64,000 nucleotides of DNA from Thecamonas trahens ATCC 50062 (lineage: Eukaryota; Apusozoa; Apusomonadida; Apusomonadidae), in the NCBI RefSeq assembly GCF_000142905.1, contig NW_013657675.1:518180-582179 (forward strand), given 5' to 3'. This document shows, piece after piece, positions 11,701-21,533 of the stretch. Both the position numbers and the translations under genes were made by a program. Under the pieces are notes generated by a model. The model was not told the DNA's origin, did not search any database, and worked only from the letters and a program-made list of their open reading frames with translations. Position 1 is the stretch's first letter. Each line of letters begins with the position of its first letter.

Positions 11701-13223
11701 CGCTTGGCCTCGTAGTGGTTGAACCGGTCAAGCATCGACGCCAACGGGTCGTGCCCGGCCCGCTTTGCCGCAAGCTGCTCCTCCTTCCGCTTCATGATCT
11801 GCTTCGACTTGGCCGAAATACGCGGCTCAAAGGTGCACTCGGCGAGAACTTCGTCCTCGACCTCGGCCCGAAGCGCCTCGCGCTGCTCCTGCGAGTACTC
11901 GGAAACCCGCTGGAGCCGGGTCACAAAGTCTGGATCCTGGAACTGCGTCGAGACGGCAGTTGGGCCCAGCCGCGGCCGAAACGCGTCGCGCGTCAGCGAC
12001 CGCTCGGCCTCGGCCCGGGACGCCACCACTGCTGCTTCACGCGCTGCACGCCGCCGCATCGCCTCCTCGTACAGCTTGACGCCGTAGTTGACCTGTGACT
12101 CGTCGACGCCATAGACCTCCTCCACAAACTCAAACCGAGACGGCGAGTTGTGGATCGGCGAGAGTTCCGGAGGCCGCGGCACCGCCTCGGTCGGCGTCGC
12201 CAAGCGCTCCTCGGCGTCGGCGTCGTAAACATACTCTACTTCGTACTCGTACTCATACCCATCAGCCGACGTGTCCATCACATCGTTGGCCGACTCGGGC
12301 TCGAGCTGCGAGACAGTGAGCGGGCCGCGGGTAGCCGCCAGAGCCACATTCGGCACGGGCGACGGCGGCGACGGCGGCAGGCCTGACGCTGAAGCTGGCT
12401 TTTCCGCGCCTTCTTGCCTTTGCTCTTGCTCTTGCTCTTGCTCTTGCTCTTGCCTTTGCTCTTGCTCTTGCTCTTGCTCGTCTTGGACCGACTGCCTCTG
12501 CTCGAACTGCGATGCGTCCGCCTTGCCGACCTGCATCCCACCACAGGAACCACATAAATCGCCTCCCCAATCTCTATTACGTGCATCCAACCTATCCCGT
12601 CTAAATCACTCTCACCGCACCACCAGCCGAGCTATGCACACGTCCGCTCGCCCGGCCCAGCCGAGTCGCTAGCGCCAAGTCGCTCGCCAATGGCAACCAG
12701 CGGATTTTTGGCGGCCACAGCGAGGCGAGGAGGGAGGGGGGAGGAGGTATGGTGATGTGACTTACTTGCGTGTAGAGGTGGTACCGGTGGACGAGACACC
12801 TGATGTACGAGAGGCCAAGTCGTCCTCGTCTGCATGGTCAATGCGCTCTCTGTCGTAGCCACGGGTGGCCGCACCACCAGGCATGGGTGCTGTCGTCCCG
12901 CTACCAGCCGTTGCCTCACCACCACCACCAACACCACTGCCACCAGCAGCGGCATCAGCACCAGCACGTGCTGGGGTAACGGCAGGACTCCCATTCTGGT
13001 CCATGCTCATCCTTGCCTGGAGAGCACGGATCGAGTCCGTGCCCCGGGCTGGAGTGGACACCTGCATGTGGTTGGGCCCACAACAAGACGAGTGAGGGTG
13101 GTGCTGGCTGGCTGCTGGCTGTCTCGGCTGCGGCTGGCTGGCCGAGAGAGGGGGGATAGCCTCAACTGATGACGACTGTATTTGAGCTCGATCTTCGTTG
13201 TAGAAACAAGTTAGGCTACGCAT
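8766..13223 (-). CDS. Large protein with repeated CTFxP motifs, EF-hand-like region and C-terminal AIR9-type repeats
   Basis: The secure part is the open frame 8766-12591. It lacks an ATG near its 5' end, but an upstream exon 12766-13223 ends in AA|GTAAGT and joins in phase after an AG at 12592-12593, giving 1427 residues. The N-terminus is disordered and carries a Glu-Gln repeat from a CTTGCT hexanucleotide array (about 12418-12480). The middle holds at least four CTFxP-like elements (ECTFEPRIS, DCTFQPQV, ECTFSPKV, HCKFSPAI) amid basic coiled coil, plus an EF-hand-like loop (DVDETGDLSRDQ). The last 370 residues carry at least three repeats with the G-Y-x-G-G-x-E-G and W-Y-R signature of A9 domains from plant AIR9. 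AIR9 is microtubule-associated; the CTFxP motifs occur in flagellate proteins of unknown function. I infer a cytoskeletal or flagellar role. The first-exon model is tentative; a start at ATG 12536 or 13067 is possible. Confidence 0.68.
12418..12480. repeat. CTTGCT/CTTTGC hexanucleotide tandem repeat
   Basis: About ten imperfect copies of CTTGCT lie inside the large minus-strand gene and encode a Glu-Gln dipeptide repeat. Length variation would keep the frame. Confidence 0.85.
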
Positions 13224-13330
13224 GGGTTAGCACATGACATGGATATGTCTGGTATTGGGCAAATGAGCGTGAGGGAAGCATTGGGCCAGGGAAGCACAAT
13301 GGCGATTGGAGGCTGGCGCTGTCCTGGGCT

Positions 13331-13372
13331 TGATCGAGAGCGTGATCGCGATCATGATCACGATCATGATCA
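13331..13372. repeat. Cluster of GATC palindromes upstream of the TCERG1-like gene
   Basis: Within 42 bp there are six GATC sites arranged as a 12-bp imperfect tandem repeat with dyad symmetry. It lies in the roughly 260 bp divergent spacer between the large A9-repeat gene and the WW/FF gene. It could be regulatory or simply a small tandem repeat. Confidence 0.5.
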
Positions 13373-13480
13373 CTTTCACTGTGGCTCGGCGGCAGTGTGC
13401 GGACCTCGCCATTGCGTTTGCCAACACCTCACTCCCCCTCCCCCTCTCACCCCCTCCAAGCACTTCCTTCGCTGGCAACT

Positions 13481-15181
13481 ATGGAAGGGAGAATGGCGCT
13501 GCGGCCTGTTTATGCTTCTCCTCTGCTGGGCTCGACAGGATGGCGAGTGGTGAAGACCAACGCACCCGACAACCACCCAGCCAAGGTCTTTTACTACCAC
13601 GCGTCGTCGGCCACGTCGTCGTGGGACCTTCCGGCAGTGCTCGAGCCGTTTGATTTGTCGGGCTTTACGGGGCCACGAAGGAAGCGCAAGCGTGATGAGA
13701 GCGGAAGAACGAGCAGAGCTCAGCATCCGCCGGTCCATGCTAGGAATCAGTCGACAACGAGTGCGGGCGCCGAGGAGACAGCTATGCCCGAGGCGCCGTG
13801 GGCAGACACTGACGATGCCAAGACGGTGGCACAGGCTGTTGAGGGTTTCCGTGCCCTGCTGTGGGAGACCGGCATCACGCCGTTCTCGGACTACTATGTG
13901 ATGAAGAGCAGGCTAGAGAAAGACGCCCGGTTTGCCGCTGTTGCCGACGAGGACGACCGCCGCGCCATCTTTGAGGCTGTCGCTACCGAGGCTGCGAGCA
14001 AGAAAACAGCGTCGGCCGAGGAGCAGGCACGAAATGCTGCCGCTTCTGCCTTTTGCGCTCTCATCCGCAAGATGCTGCCGCGGCTTCCGGCCAAGCCACA
14101 GCTGTACGATCTGCGGGCGGTGGCCGGCGACGATCCTGCCTACAGCGGCGTGGGCAAGCTAGAGCGCGAGGCGCTTTTTGCGCGCGAGGTCAGTGCGCTG
14201 CGCGAGAAGAAGGCGCGACTCAAGGCGGAGCGCAAGGCCAAACGCAATGCGGCCAAGGCGGCGTACGTCCGCCTCTTGGCGTCGCTGGAGGACCCCGCAC
14301 TGGGCGGGGACTCGCAGTGGCGGACCACCCGGCCGCGCATCGCCGACGACCCGGCCTTCAAGGCGCTTCCTCCATCCAAGGCCGAGGACTACTTTTACGA
14401 CTACACCGACTCGCTGAAGGAGGCCGAGGCGTCACGGGCATCTGTGGCCAAGGCGACTGCCAAGGTCCAGGCTGAGACTGCCCGGAGCGACTTTCTCACC
14501 CTCCTGGCCGAGTTTGTCAAGTCGCCGGCCGAGGACTACGCCGCCATCACCGACCGGCTTGGCGTCGACCCGCGCTGGTCAGCACCGGGCGTCTCGGACG
14601 CCTTCCGCCGATCCGCCGTCGAGAAACACCTCGCCGAGCTCGGTACCTCGGCCAAGGGCCGCCTCGCCGTCATCCTTGCCCGTCACGCCGCAAACCTCCG
14701 GCTCGACTGGGACTGGCCGCGTGCACAGCGGTTCCTCGGCGAGCTTCCGGGGACTGGCGAAGAAATCCGGGCGCTCAGCCTCAGCGCTGCTGGTGCCGCT
14801 GCAGTCTATAGCGAGTTTCTGGTCGACGCGAAGGCCAAGGCCCGCGAGGCGTTCTTCGACATGGTCGACTCGGTCGTTGCGCCCGGTGCCGCGCTCGCTG
14901 CCCACGACGTCGCCGACTTTCTCGAGTCCACCGATCCGCGCTTTGAGCGTGCCGAGCAGGATCCGGCATTCAACGCTCTCCTCGCGCTCGAAGAGTATCT
15001 CGGCTCCGACGAGCAGGCCGCCCGCCGCGCCGCCCACTTTTCCTCCTCATCACGGGCGCACGCCTCGTCCAAGTCAGGCAACGACGACGGGTACGCTCTC
15101 GACATCGACATCGCCGACGATACGGAAGGCGATGTTGGCAAAAGCGGAGGCAAGGGCATCAAGGGTGGAGACGATGACTAA
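13481..15181 (+). CDS. WW/FF-domain protein, TCERG1 (CA150)-like
   Basis: A single exon of 566 residues from the ATG at 13481. Near the N-terminus is one WW domain (GWRVVKTN...YYH...SSWDLP, about residues 20-55). Several FF-type helical modules follow; the first is FRALLWETGITPFSDYYVMK, close to the TCERG1 FF1 pattern, and later ones carry DDPAF and DPRF elements typical of FF domains. TCERG1/CA150 and yeast Prp40 couple RNA polymerase II CTD and spliceosome components in the nucleus. Human TCERG1 has three WW and six FF domains; this protein is much shorter, with one WW. The tail is acidic and Gly-Lys rich. A Prp40-like protein is an alternative, but the long charged helices between FF modules favour TCERG1. 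Confidence 0.75.
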   Translation: MEGRMALRPVYASPLLGSTGWRVVKTNAPDNHPAKVFYYHASSATSSWDLPAVLEPFDLSGFTGPRRKRKRDESGRTSRAQHPPVHARNQSTTSAGAEETAMPEAPWADTDDAKTVAQAVEGFRALLWETGITPFSDYYVMKSRLEKDARFAAVADEDDRRAIFEAVATEAASKKTASAEEQARNAAASAFCALIRKMLPRLPAKPQLYDLRAVAGDDPAYSGVGKLEREALFAREVSALREKKARLKAERKAKRNAAKAAYVRLLASLEDPALGGDSQWRTTRPRIADDPAFKALPPSKAEDYFYDYTDSLKEAEASRASVAKATAKVQAETARSDFLTLLAEFVKSPAEDYAAITDRLGVDPRWSAPGVSDAFRRSAVEKHLAELGTSAKGRLAVILARHAANLRLDWDWPRAQRFLGELPGTGEEIRALSLSAAGAAAVYSEFLVDAKAKAREAFFDMVDSVVAPGAALAAHDVADFLESTDPRFERAEQDPAFNALLALEEYLGSDEQAARRAAHFSSSSRAHASSKSGNDDGYALDIDIADDTEGDVGKSGGKGIKGGDDD

Positions 15182-15302
15182 AGCCAACTCGCAATCCAGC
15201 CCGGCGGCGGCAACCGACTCACTGCCGACTCCTCGCCGAGCGACCGTCCTCCGCCGCGAGAGTCGACGACGGCGGTACTTGACGCAGCCGCTTGAAGCAG
15301 GT

Positions 15303-15624
15303 ATGGCGGAGGTTCAGCGCGACTGGCAGCACCGCGAGTTCATTGTATGTATTGAGAAGGACATGGAATGAGGGAGATGGAGGGGAAGGGGGGGGGGGAG
15401 GGTGAGTGGGAGGGAGGGGGGGGGGGTTGGCCCTGCCTGTGCTCTCTCGCTCCCTTTTCGAGCGTTGGCTCTTGCCAAAGTCCACCATACAAGGAGCGGT
15501 GGAGGAGGGGAACGTTGGTGGAGTGATGGGGAAGGGCGCACGGGGGGGAGGGGGGGGAGGGGAGGAGGAGAGGGTACTCACAGACATTGTTGTTGTTGTT
15601 GTTGTGTTGGTGGTGAATGGCTTT

Positions 15625-15668
<44 letters not shown>

Positions 15669-16009
15669 GTCGCTTGGTCAACGTGGTCGTCTGGTGGACG
15701 TGGTCGCCTGCTCGACGTGGTCGCCTGCTGGACGTGGTCACCTGATGGACGTGGTCGCTTGATCAAATTGGTCACCTGGTCGCCTGATGGACGTCTCGGA
15801 CCTGTATGTCGTCTGATTTGCCTATGTAGGAGTCGGTTACCGTCAACGTGCTCAAGATTGTCGAGTTCCTCAACAAGTTTGACATCTCCACCAGGTATCG
15901 CCTCTCCAAGCTCAACGATCAGCTCTCCACTCTGGAACGTCGCATGGACTCGGCAGAGGCCCAGCTCTCGACTGTCTTCCAACAGCAGCAGGAGGGGCAC
16001 AATGAGTAG
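15303..16009 (+). CDS. BRK1: BRK1 (BRICK1/HSPC300), WAVE/SCAR complex subunit
   Basis: Exon 1 (15303-15344) encodes MAEVQRDWQHREFI. A 485 bp intron (GTATGT...TAG) follows, and exon 2 (15830-16009) resumes with ESVTVNVLKIVEFLNKFDIS. The 73-residue product matches the human 75-residue BRK1 along its whole length (QREIHQDWANREYIE..., ADFLNSFDMSCRSRLA). It is a single amphipathic helix with heptad Leu/Ile spacing. BRK1 nucleates assembly of the pentameric WAVE regulatory complex that activates Arp2/3, so this organism should make Arp2/3-driven protrusions. The gene is too small and too split to show as one long frame; both exons were found by family resemblance and phase. Confidence 0.93.
15625..15800. 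repeat. TG microsatellite and 21-bp tandem repeat inside the BRK1 intron
   Basis: A perfect TG run (about 15627-15667) is followed by six to seven degenerate copies of a unit like GGTCGCCTGNTGGACGT (about 15675-15795). The sequence is intronic, non-coding and likely length-variable. Confidence 0.8.
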
Positions 16010-16326
16010 TGCCGATGCTGCTCCTCTCCGCTCTCTTTATCCGGCTCGATCGCTTGACGACGACATCTCCGGCTCGATCGCTTGACGACATCCCCGGAGT
16101 CTTTCTCTCTGCCCTTCGTCATTGAACAAAGTATCTCCCTCGCCCCACTAACCCTCTCTTGCTTGCCTCCTCCCCCGGACCTGCTGACCGGTCTGCTGCG
16201 GATGCGACGGAATGGCAGCCGCCTCCGCCCGTGTCACACGCGGGCGACGCAGACGCAGCCACAGGCACTCCACTCGGCAAGGACTGTGGAAGTCGACCAA
16301 CAGTCTTTGGTGGTATAGCAAAGCAC

Positions 16327-19221
16327 ATGGCTAGTGCGGGCGAAGCTTCACCACTGCTCAACACGGTGGGGGCGTGTAATGCCGAGACACCGCCTGGTGT
16401 CCGTCCGTGGACTCGGCATGGCGAGTCTGTCCTGCTCCCTGAAGAGCGTGCTGAAGGTGCCAACGCCATGGGTACCTTTTCTGGCGTGGTCATGCCCAAC
16501 ACGCTGGGAGTCTTTGGCGTCATCATCTTCCTCAGGCTGTCTTGGGCGTGTGCTCAGTCAGGACTGCTCCTCTTTCTGGTCATCATGACTGCCGCCTACT
16601 CGGTCGCCGGCCTCACCGTTCTCTCGCTCATGTCCATCTCCACCAACGGCCGGGTCCGTGGCGGCGGGTGCTACTTTATGATCTCGCGGGCGCTCGGCCC
16701 CGAGTTTGGTGGTGCTATTGGCCTCATCTTCTACGCCGCCAACATTGCCGGCTGCGGTCTGTATCTGGTCGGCCTCTCGGACGCGCTCATCTCGGCCTTT
16801 GACCTGCCAGGCACCCGCTGGCACAAGCTCGCCTACGGATCGGCGGTCCTCCTGCTGGTCACGGTAGTGTGCCTCGTCGGCGCCAAAGCGTATGCCAAGA
16901 CCGGGATCTTTATCTTTGTCCTCCTCTGGGCCATCATTGCCGTGGTCCTCGGCTCGATCTTCTTCCGATCCAACGGCTCGGTCGCCGGCTACACCGGCTT
17001 CTCGAGGTCGACGCTCCACCACAATCTGTACCCCGACTTCCAGGCTGCGCCTGCCGGCGCCGGTGCGCAGTCGTTCCAGTCGGTGTTTGCGGTGTACATG
17101 CCGACGACGACCGGCCTGCTTGCCGGCTCGAACATGTCGGGCGACCTCGCCGACGCGGCGCGGTCGCTGCCGCGCGGCACCTTTATTGCGGTTGTGCTGA
17201 CGTACGTCACGTACGCGCTGCTTGCTGTCTCGATGGCGGCGACGATCCAGCGGTCCGAGATGCTGGAGAACTACTACGTGGTGCAGGACATTTGCATCTC
17301 CAAGTACATTGTGACTGCCGGCATTGTGTGCTCGACGGTCTCATCGGCGCTCGGCAACCAAATCGGCGGCTCACGGATTGTGCAGGCATTGGCTCGCGAC
17401 AAGCTCTTTGCCTTTCTCAAGCCGTTTGCCTATGGCGCGCCCGGCTCGGACGAGCCGCGGTACGGCGTGCTCCTCTCGATGGTACTCATCCAGGCGCTGC
17501 TGTTTGTGGGCGATCTCAACACGCTCGCAAAGATCACCACCTCCTGCTTCCTCATCTCGTTTGTCATCATCAACTTTGCCTGCTTTGTCCTCTCCATCTC
17601 GGGCACGCCCAACTACCGCCCGTCGTTTACCGGCTCGAACGCGTTCACGACCGGCCTCGGCACCGTCGTCTGTCTAGGCACCATGTTCTTTGTCGACGTC
17701 GTCTACGCTGGCGTCTCGCTGGGCTTCCTTGTCATCCTCCTCATCTATGTCCACTGGACGGCGCCGCCGCTCAACTGGGGCTTCATCTCACAGGCGCTCA
17801 TGTACCACCAAGTCCGCAAGTACCTGCTTCGGCTCGACGTCCGCAAGAACCACGTCAAGTACTGGCGGCCGCAGTTTCTCTACCTCTGCGCCAACCCGAC
17901 GTCGTCGCTGCAGGTCCTCGACTTTGTCAACAACCTCAAAAAGGGTGGCCTCTACGTGGTCGGCCACATCCTGGTCGGCGACGTCGTCTCCCAAGGTCGT
18001 CGCTACAAGCAGCAGGTCGCAGCATGGCGCGAGTTTATCGCCGACACCAAGATTAAGGCCTTTTCCGAGACCCTCATTGCGCCGTCGGTCCGGGCCGGCG
18101 CCCGGTCGCTGCTCGAGGTCTCGGGCCTCGGCGCGCTGCAGCCAAACACGCTCATTATGGGCTTTTTCGACACGTCGACGTCAATGGCCGACGCGCAGGC
18201 GGCCGGGCTGGGTCCGGACGACTTGCGGTCGACGGTCTCGCTCCGCGGGCCGGCGCTCTCGGGCCGGCGCGAGTTTGTGTCTGCGGCGCGGCGGCACTTT
18301 GCTGCCGCCTTTCGCGAGCCGACCAGCGCCTCGGCTATTACCCTAGCTGAGTACGTGGGCATCATCAACGACGCGCTGTTCTTCAACAAGAACGTGGTCA
18401 TCACCCGCAACTTTGAAAGGCTCGACAAGGAGCTGATTGTGACCCGCGCGCTCTCGCGGTTCGGCGCTGAGCCGCAGCGGTCGGCGTCGTTCTTTTCCAA
18501 CATGTACCGGTCCACCACCGCAGCGCTCTCAAGGAGCCGCAAGATCAACATCGACTTGTGGCCCATCGACGTCTCGGGCACCTCGCAGTTTGACCACTCG
18601 TTCACCCTTCTCCTGCTCTTTGGCTGGATTCTGCAGTTGACCGACATCTGGTCCAAGTTTACCCGCCTCCGGGTCTTCTCCATTATCCACACCGGCGAGT
18701 CCAAGGATGCCGAGCGCGAGCGCATCGAGCTCATGCTCCGTACCGCCCGCATCGACGCCGAGGTCATCCCGCTCGAGCTCTCCGAGGCCGCCTCGGCTTC
18801 GTGGTTTGACGCTACGCCGCCGTCGGTCGGGCCCGAATGGGCCAACGCCGACCGCAACTCGGACGGCGATGATGTTGAGCCCGCCACGGTCGCCGCTGCC
18901 GCAGACGAGGATGCCCGTATCGGCGCGTCGTCCGCGCGGACGTCGACTGCGTACTATCCGTACGAGGACGAGGTCCACGATGGTGTCGACCGCGACTCGG
19001 ACGCCTTCCAGCGGCTGCTCCTCGTCCGCTACAGCATCGTCAACCAACTCATGCGTGCGTACTCGGCCGAAGCCGGGGTGATCTTCTCCACCTTTGACCG
19101 CCCGTCCGTCGCTGTCCGGTACAACACCCACTTTCTCGCCGGCCTCGACGCGCTCACCCGTGATCTGCCGCCGATCCTCTGCCTCTACGGGATCGGCACG
19201 TTCCTTGCCACTGAAATGTAA
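16327..19221 (+). CDS. SLC12 family cation-chloride cotransporter
   Basis: A 964-residue protein from the ATG at 16327. The N-terminal cytosolic tail contains a dileucine-type EASPLL element. About twelve membrane spans follow, beginning NTLGVFGVIIFLRLSW. Family landmarks are visible: MSISTNGRVRGGGCYFMISR, LGPEFGGAIGLIFYAANI, and the SNMSGDLADAARSLPRGT signature of the SLC12/APC fold. A large C-terminal cytosolic domain carries the SLC12 universal-stress-protein-like strands, and an Asp-rich loop lies near residue 850. These proteins move K+ and/or Na+ with Cl- across the plasma or contractile-vacuole membrane for volume control. I cannot separate the KCC, NKCC and SLC12A8/9 branches from sequence alone. 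The frame stays open 168 nt upstream without an ATG, so an upstream exon cannot be excluded. Confidence 0.88.
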   Translation: MASAGEASPLLNTVGACNAETPPGVRPWTRHGESVLLPEERAEGANAMGTFSGVVMPNTLGVFGVIIFLRLSWACAQSGLLLFLVIMTAAYSVAGLTVLSLMSISTNGRVRGGGCYFMISRALGPEFGGAIGLIFYAANIAGCGLYLVGLSDALISAFDLPGTRWHKLAYGSAVLLLVTVVCLVGAKAYAKTGIFIFVLLWAIIAVVLGSIFFRSNGSVAGYTGFSRSTLHHNLYPDFQAAPAGAGAQSFQSVFAVYMPTTTGLLAGSNMSGDLADAARSLPRGTFIAVVLTYVTYALLAVSMAATIQRSEMLENYYVVQDICISKYIVTAGIVCSTVSSALGNQIGGSRIVQALARDKLFAFLKPFAYGAPGSDEPRYGVLLSMVLIQALLFVGDLNTLAKITTSCFLISFVIINFACFVLSISGTPNYRPSFTGSNAFTTGLGTVVCLGTMFFVDVVYAGVSLGFLVILLIYVHWTAPPLNWGFISQALMYHQVRKYLLRLDVRKNHVKYWRPQFLYLCANPTSSLQVLDFVNNLKKGGLYVVGHILVGDVVSQGRRYKQQVAAWREFIADTKIKAFSETLIAPSVRAGARSLLEVSGLGALQPNTLIMGFFDTSTSMADAQAAGLGPDDLRSTVSLRGPALSGRREFVSAARRHFAAAFREPTSASAITLAEYVGIINDALFFNKNVVITRNFERLDKELIVTRALSRFGAEPQRSASFFSNMYRSTTAALSRSRKINIDLWPIDVSGTSQFDHSFTLLLLFGWILQLTDIWSKFTRLRVFSIIHTGESKDAERERIELMLRTARIDAEVIPLELSEAASASWFDATPPSVGPEWANADRNSDGDDVEPATVAAAADEDARIGASSARTSTAYYPYEDEVHDGVDRDSDAFQRLLLVRYSIVNQLMRAYSAEAGVIFSTFDRPSVAVRYNTHFLAGLDALTRDLPPILCLYGIGTFLATEM

Positions 19222-19457
19222 AATACAATCATCCATGAGTCAGAGTGCACGGCAGTCGGCGACCGTGTGCAGCCGTGAGCCCGAGATGCGTCGTCCCCTC
19301 CTCCGCCCGAGGTCCGCTCCCGAATCCGCGAGCCACGCGACGGCTGACGAGCACCGACAACACACATCACTTGACGACAGCACCGTACGTCGTCACCGGC
19401 CCATACACATACCTTTACACAGGTACACAGGTACATACACAACACCTCCAGGTCAGC

Positions 19458-20657
19458 ATGCTCTTGGGTGCGGTGCGTGCGGCTGTGGCCGGGCGGTTGG
19501 CAACAGGACCGGTGGGAGGCGTTCGTGCCGCGTCAGCAGCAGCCAAGGCGCTGAGCGGTGCAGGCGGGAGCGGGGCGACGAGCGGGACCGAGAGCGGGAC
19601 GGCGAGCAGGCTGAGTGGCAAGGGATCGGCGCGGCTGGATGAGTTTGCAGCGCGGTTGGAGGCAGAGGCACCGATGCTGGACGCTTTTCTGGGAACACCG
19701 CGTGGAGGAGTGACCATGCCCGAGCCGCGGCCGCGGAGGAAGCGCGGGTTTGTGGAGAGGGAGCCCAAGCCCGAGTGGCTGAAGCGGGACATGCCGCGTG
19801 GCGCCAACTACAAGCGGCTGAAGAACTCGCTCGACGGTCTTGATCTCAACACGGTGTGCGAGGAGGCCAAGTGTCCGAACATCGGCGAGTGCTGGGGCGG
19901 AAAGGACGGGACGGCGACGGCGACCATCATGCTGCTGGGCGATACTTGCACCCGTGCCTGCCGCTTCTGCGCCATCAAGACGTCCAACACCCCGCCGCCG
20001 CCTGACGCCGACGAGCCGTACAAGGTTGCCAAGGCCGTGACCGATTGGGGCCTCGACTACGTCGTTCTCACCTCGGTCGACCGCGACGACCTTCCCGACG
20101 GTGGCTCGGGCCACTTTGCGCAAACCATCGCGCATCTCAAGTCGCTCGACTCGGAGCTGACTGTCGAGGCGCTGGTTTCGGACTTTGCTGGCGACCTCGA
20201 AGCCGTCGCCCGTGTCGCCGAGTCTGGCCTCGACGTCTACGCGCACAATGTGGAGACTGTCGAGCGGCTGCAGGGTGTGGTCCGCGACCGGCGCGCTGGC
20301 TACCACCAGTCGCTGACCACGCTCCGCGAGGCCAAGCGGGTGACCCCGGACATTGTCACCAAGTCCAACATCATGCTCGGCGTCGGCGAGACCGATGCCG
20401 AAGTCCAGGCGACCATGGACGACCTGCTGGAGGCCGGTGTGGAGATTCTCACCCTCGGCCAGTACCTCCGTCCGACACCGCGCCACATGAAGGTCGCCGA
20501 GTACGTCCATCCTGACAAGTTCAAGCACTGGCAGGTGACCGGCGAGGCCATGGGCTTCAAGTACGTCGCCTCGGGTCCCCTCGTCCGCTCCTCTTACCGT
20601 GCCGGCGAGTTTGCCATCAAGGCGCAGATCAAGAAGAAGCGCGCCGCGGCAGAGTGA
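19458..20657 (+). CDS. LIAS: Lipoyl synthase, mitochondrial
   Basis: A 399-residue radical-SAM enzyme that inserts two sulfurs into octanoyl groups on lipoyl-dependent enzymes. Both iron-sulfur motifs are present: the auxiliary-cluster [12 protein letters not shown] (Cys134, 139, 145) and the radical-SAM CTRACRFC (Cys164, 168, 171). Conserved blocks such as [23 protein letters not shown] and LGQYLRPT follow, and the terminal SSYRAGEF carries the conserved serine that ligates the auxiliary cluster. The first roughly 70 residues are Ala/Arg/Ser-rich with few acids, consistent with a mitochondrial targeting peptide. The ATG at 19458 gives that leader. It is a single exon. Confidence 0.95.
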   Translation: MLLGAVRAAVAGRLATGPVGGVRAASAAAKALSGAGGSGATSGTESGTASRLSGKGSARLDEFAARLEAEAPMLDAFLGTPRGGVTMPEPRPRRKRGFVEREPKPEWLKRDMPRGANYKRLKNSLDGLDLNTVCEEAKCPNIGECWGGKDGTATATIMLLGDTCTRACRFCAIKTSNTPPPPDADEPYKVAKAVTDWGLDYVVLTSVDRDDLPDGGSGHFAQTIAHLKSLDSELTVEALVSDFAGDLEAVARVAESGLDVYAHNVETVERLQGVVRDRRAGYHQSLTTLREAKRVTPDIVTKSNIMLGVGETDAEVQATMDDLLEAGVEILTLGQYLRPTPRHMKVAEYVHPDKFKHWQVTGEAMGFKYVASGPLVRSSYRAGEFAIKAQIKKKRAAAE

Positions 20658-20874
20658 TGATACACTTAAAGCATGCACAATTTATGGTGATGTTTGGGCC
20701 TGCGCGTCGATGCCGGCCGCATGTCCGAAGCGATGGCGTGGCAGGAAACGGAAGCCGTCGGAGACCAGTGCACACGTCAGGAGAAGAGAACAAGAGAGAG
20801 AGAGAGCGCGTGGACCATGATGACATGATCACAGAATCGCATGATCGCATCATGTCGTGATCCCATCACAGCGT

Positions 20875-21276
20875 TTAGAGGCCCTCCATGGCGCGGGCCT
20901 TGGGCGACTTGTTGCGCTTGCGCGGCGAGCGTCGGACAGAAGTGGCCGACGAGGTAGCAGCGTCACCAGCCGGAGCCGGCGCCTTCTTCTGCGGAGTGGG
21001 CTTGTTGAAGATGAACCTGTTTCCGGTATGAGCATGCATGGCGTTGAGTTCAGGGCGAGGGTGTGGAAGTGTTGAAGGGAGTGAGTATGTATATAGGCGT
21101 GCAAGGGGGAGGGGGTAGGGAGGGAAGGAGGGAGAGCGTCATGATGGCGCGAAGACTGGGCAGGATCGAGGAGGGGAGGGTAGGCGTCGGTGCGAGGCAG
21201 TGGCGTACACGTTAAAGAACGAGCCGACGACAACAAAGACGGCAAAAATGATGGCAATGAGGGTAAACTGGTCCAT
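20875..21276 (-). CDS. Mini single-pass membrane protein, 69 residues
   Basis: Exons 21209-21276 and 20875-21016 join in phase across a 192 bp intron (donor GTACGC) and read MDQFTLIAIIFAVFVVVGSF..., then FIFNKPTPQKK and a basic tail ending ARAMEGL. An N-terminal helix of about 20 hydrophobic residues is followed by a Lys/Arg/Pro/Ser tail, which would place the tail in the cytosol or matrix. I do not recognise the family. GT-AG ends, phase and the clean TM-plus-tail layout support it as a real gene. It converges on lipoyl synthase with a 217 bp spacer. Confidence 0.6.
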
Positions 21277-21533
21277 GGTTGCGGAGGAGGAGGGGAGGAG
21301 AAGTGGCCTTGGCGCTTTAGCCTCGTCCTTAGCAAGCTGCTGTCAAAGTGAGTTGGGCGCGCGGACGAGCGAACGTGTGAGCGACCCGGCCAGAGTATGC
21401 GACAGTCGTGTAGTAGAGGCAGTTGTGCAGAGAGATGTGTGCCAAGGGAGCGACGGCAAAGGCATCGGACGGATTATGGCTTGTCTGATGCAGGTATTAC
21501 GGACTGGATCTGGCGCCAACTACGGCCTCAGAC

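Noticed and set aside
15402-16085. Plus-strand frame through the BRK1 intron
   Set aside because: It translates G-runs and the TG microsatellite; the region is intronic and exon 2 of BRK1 uses another frame.
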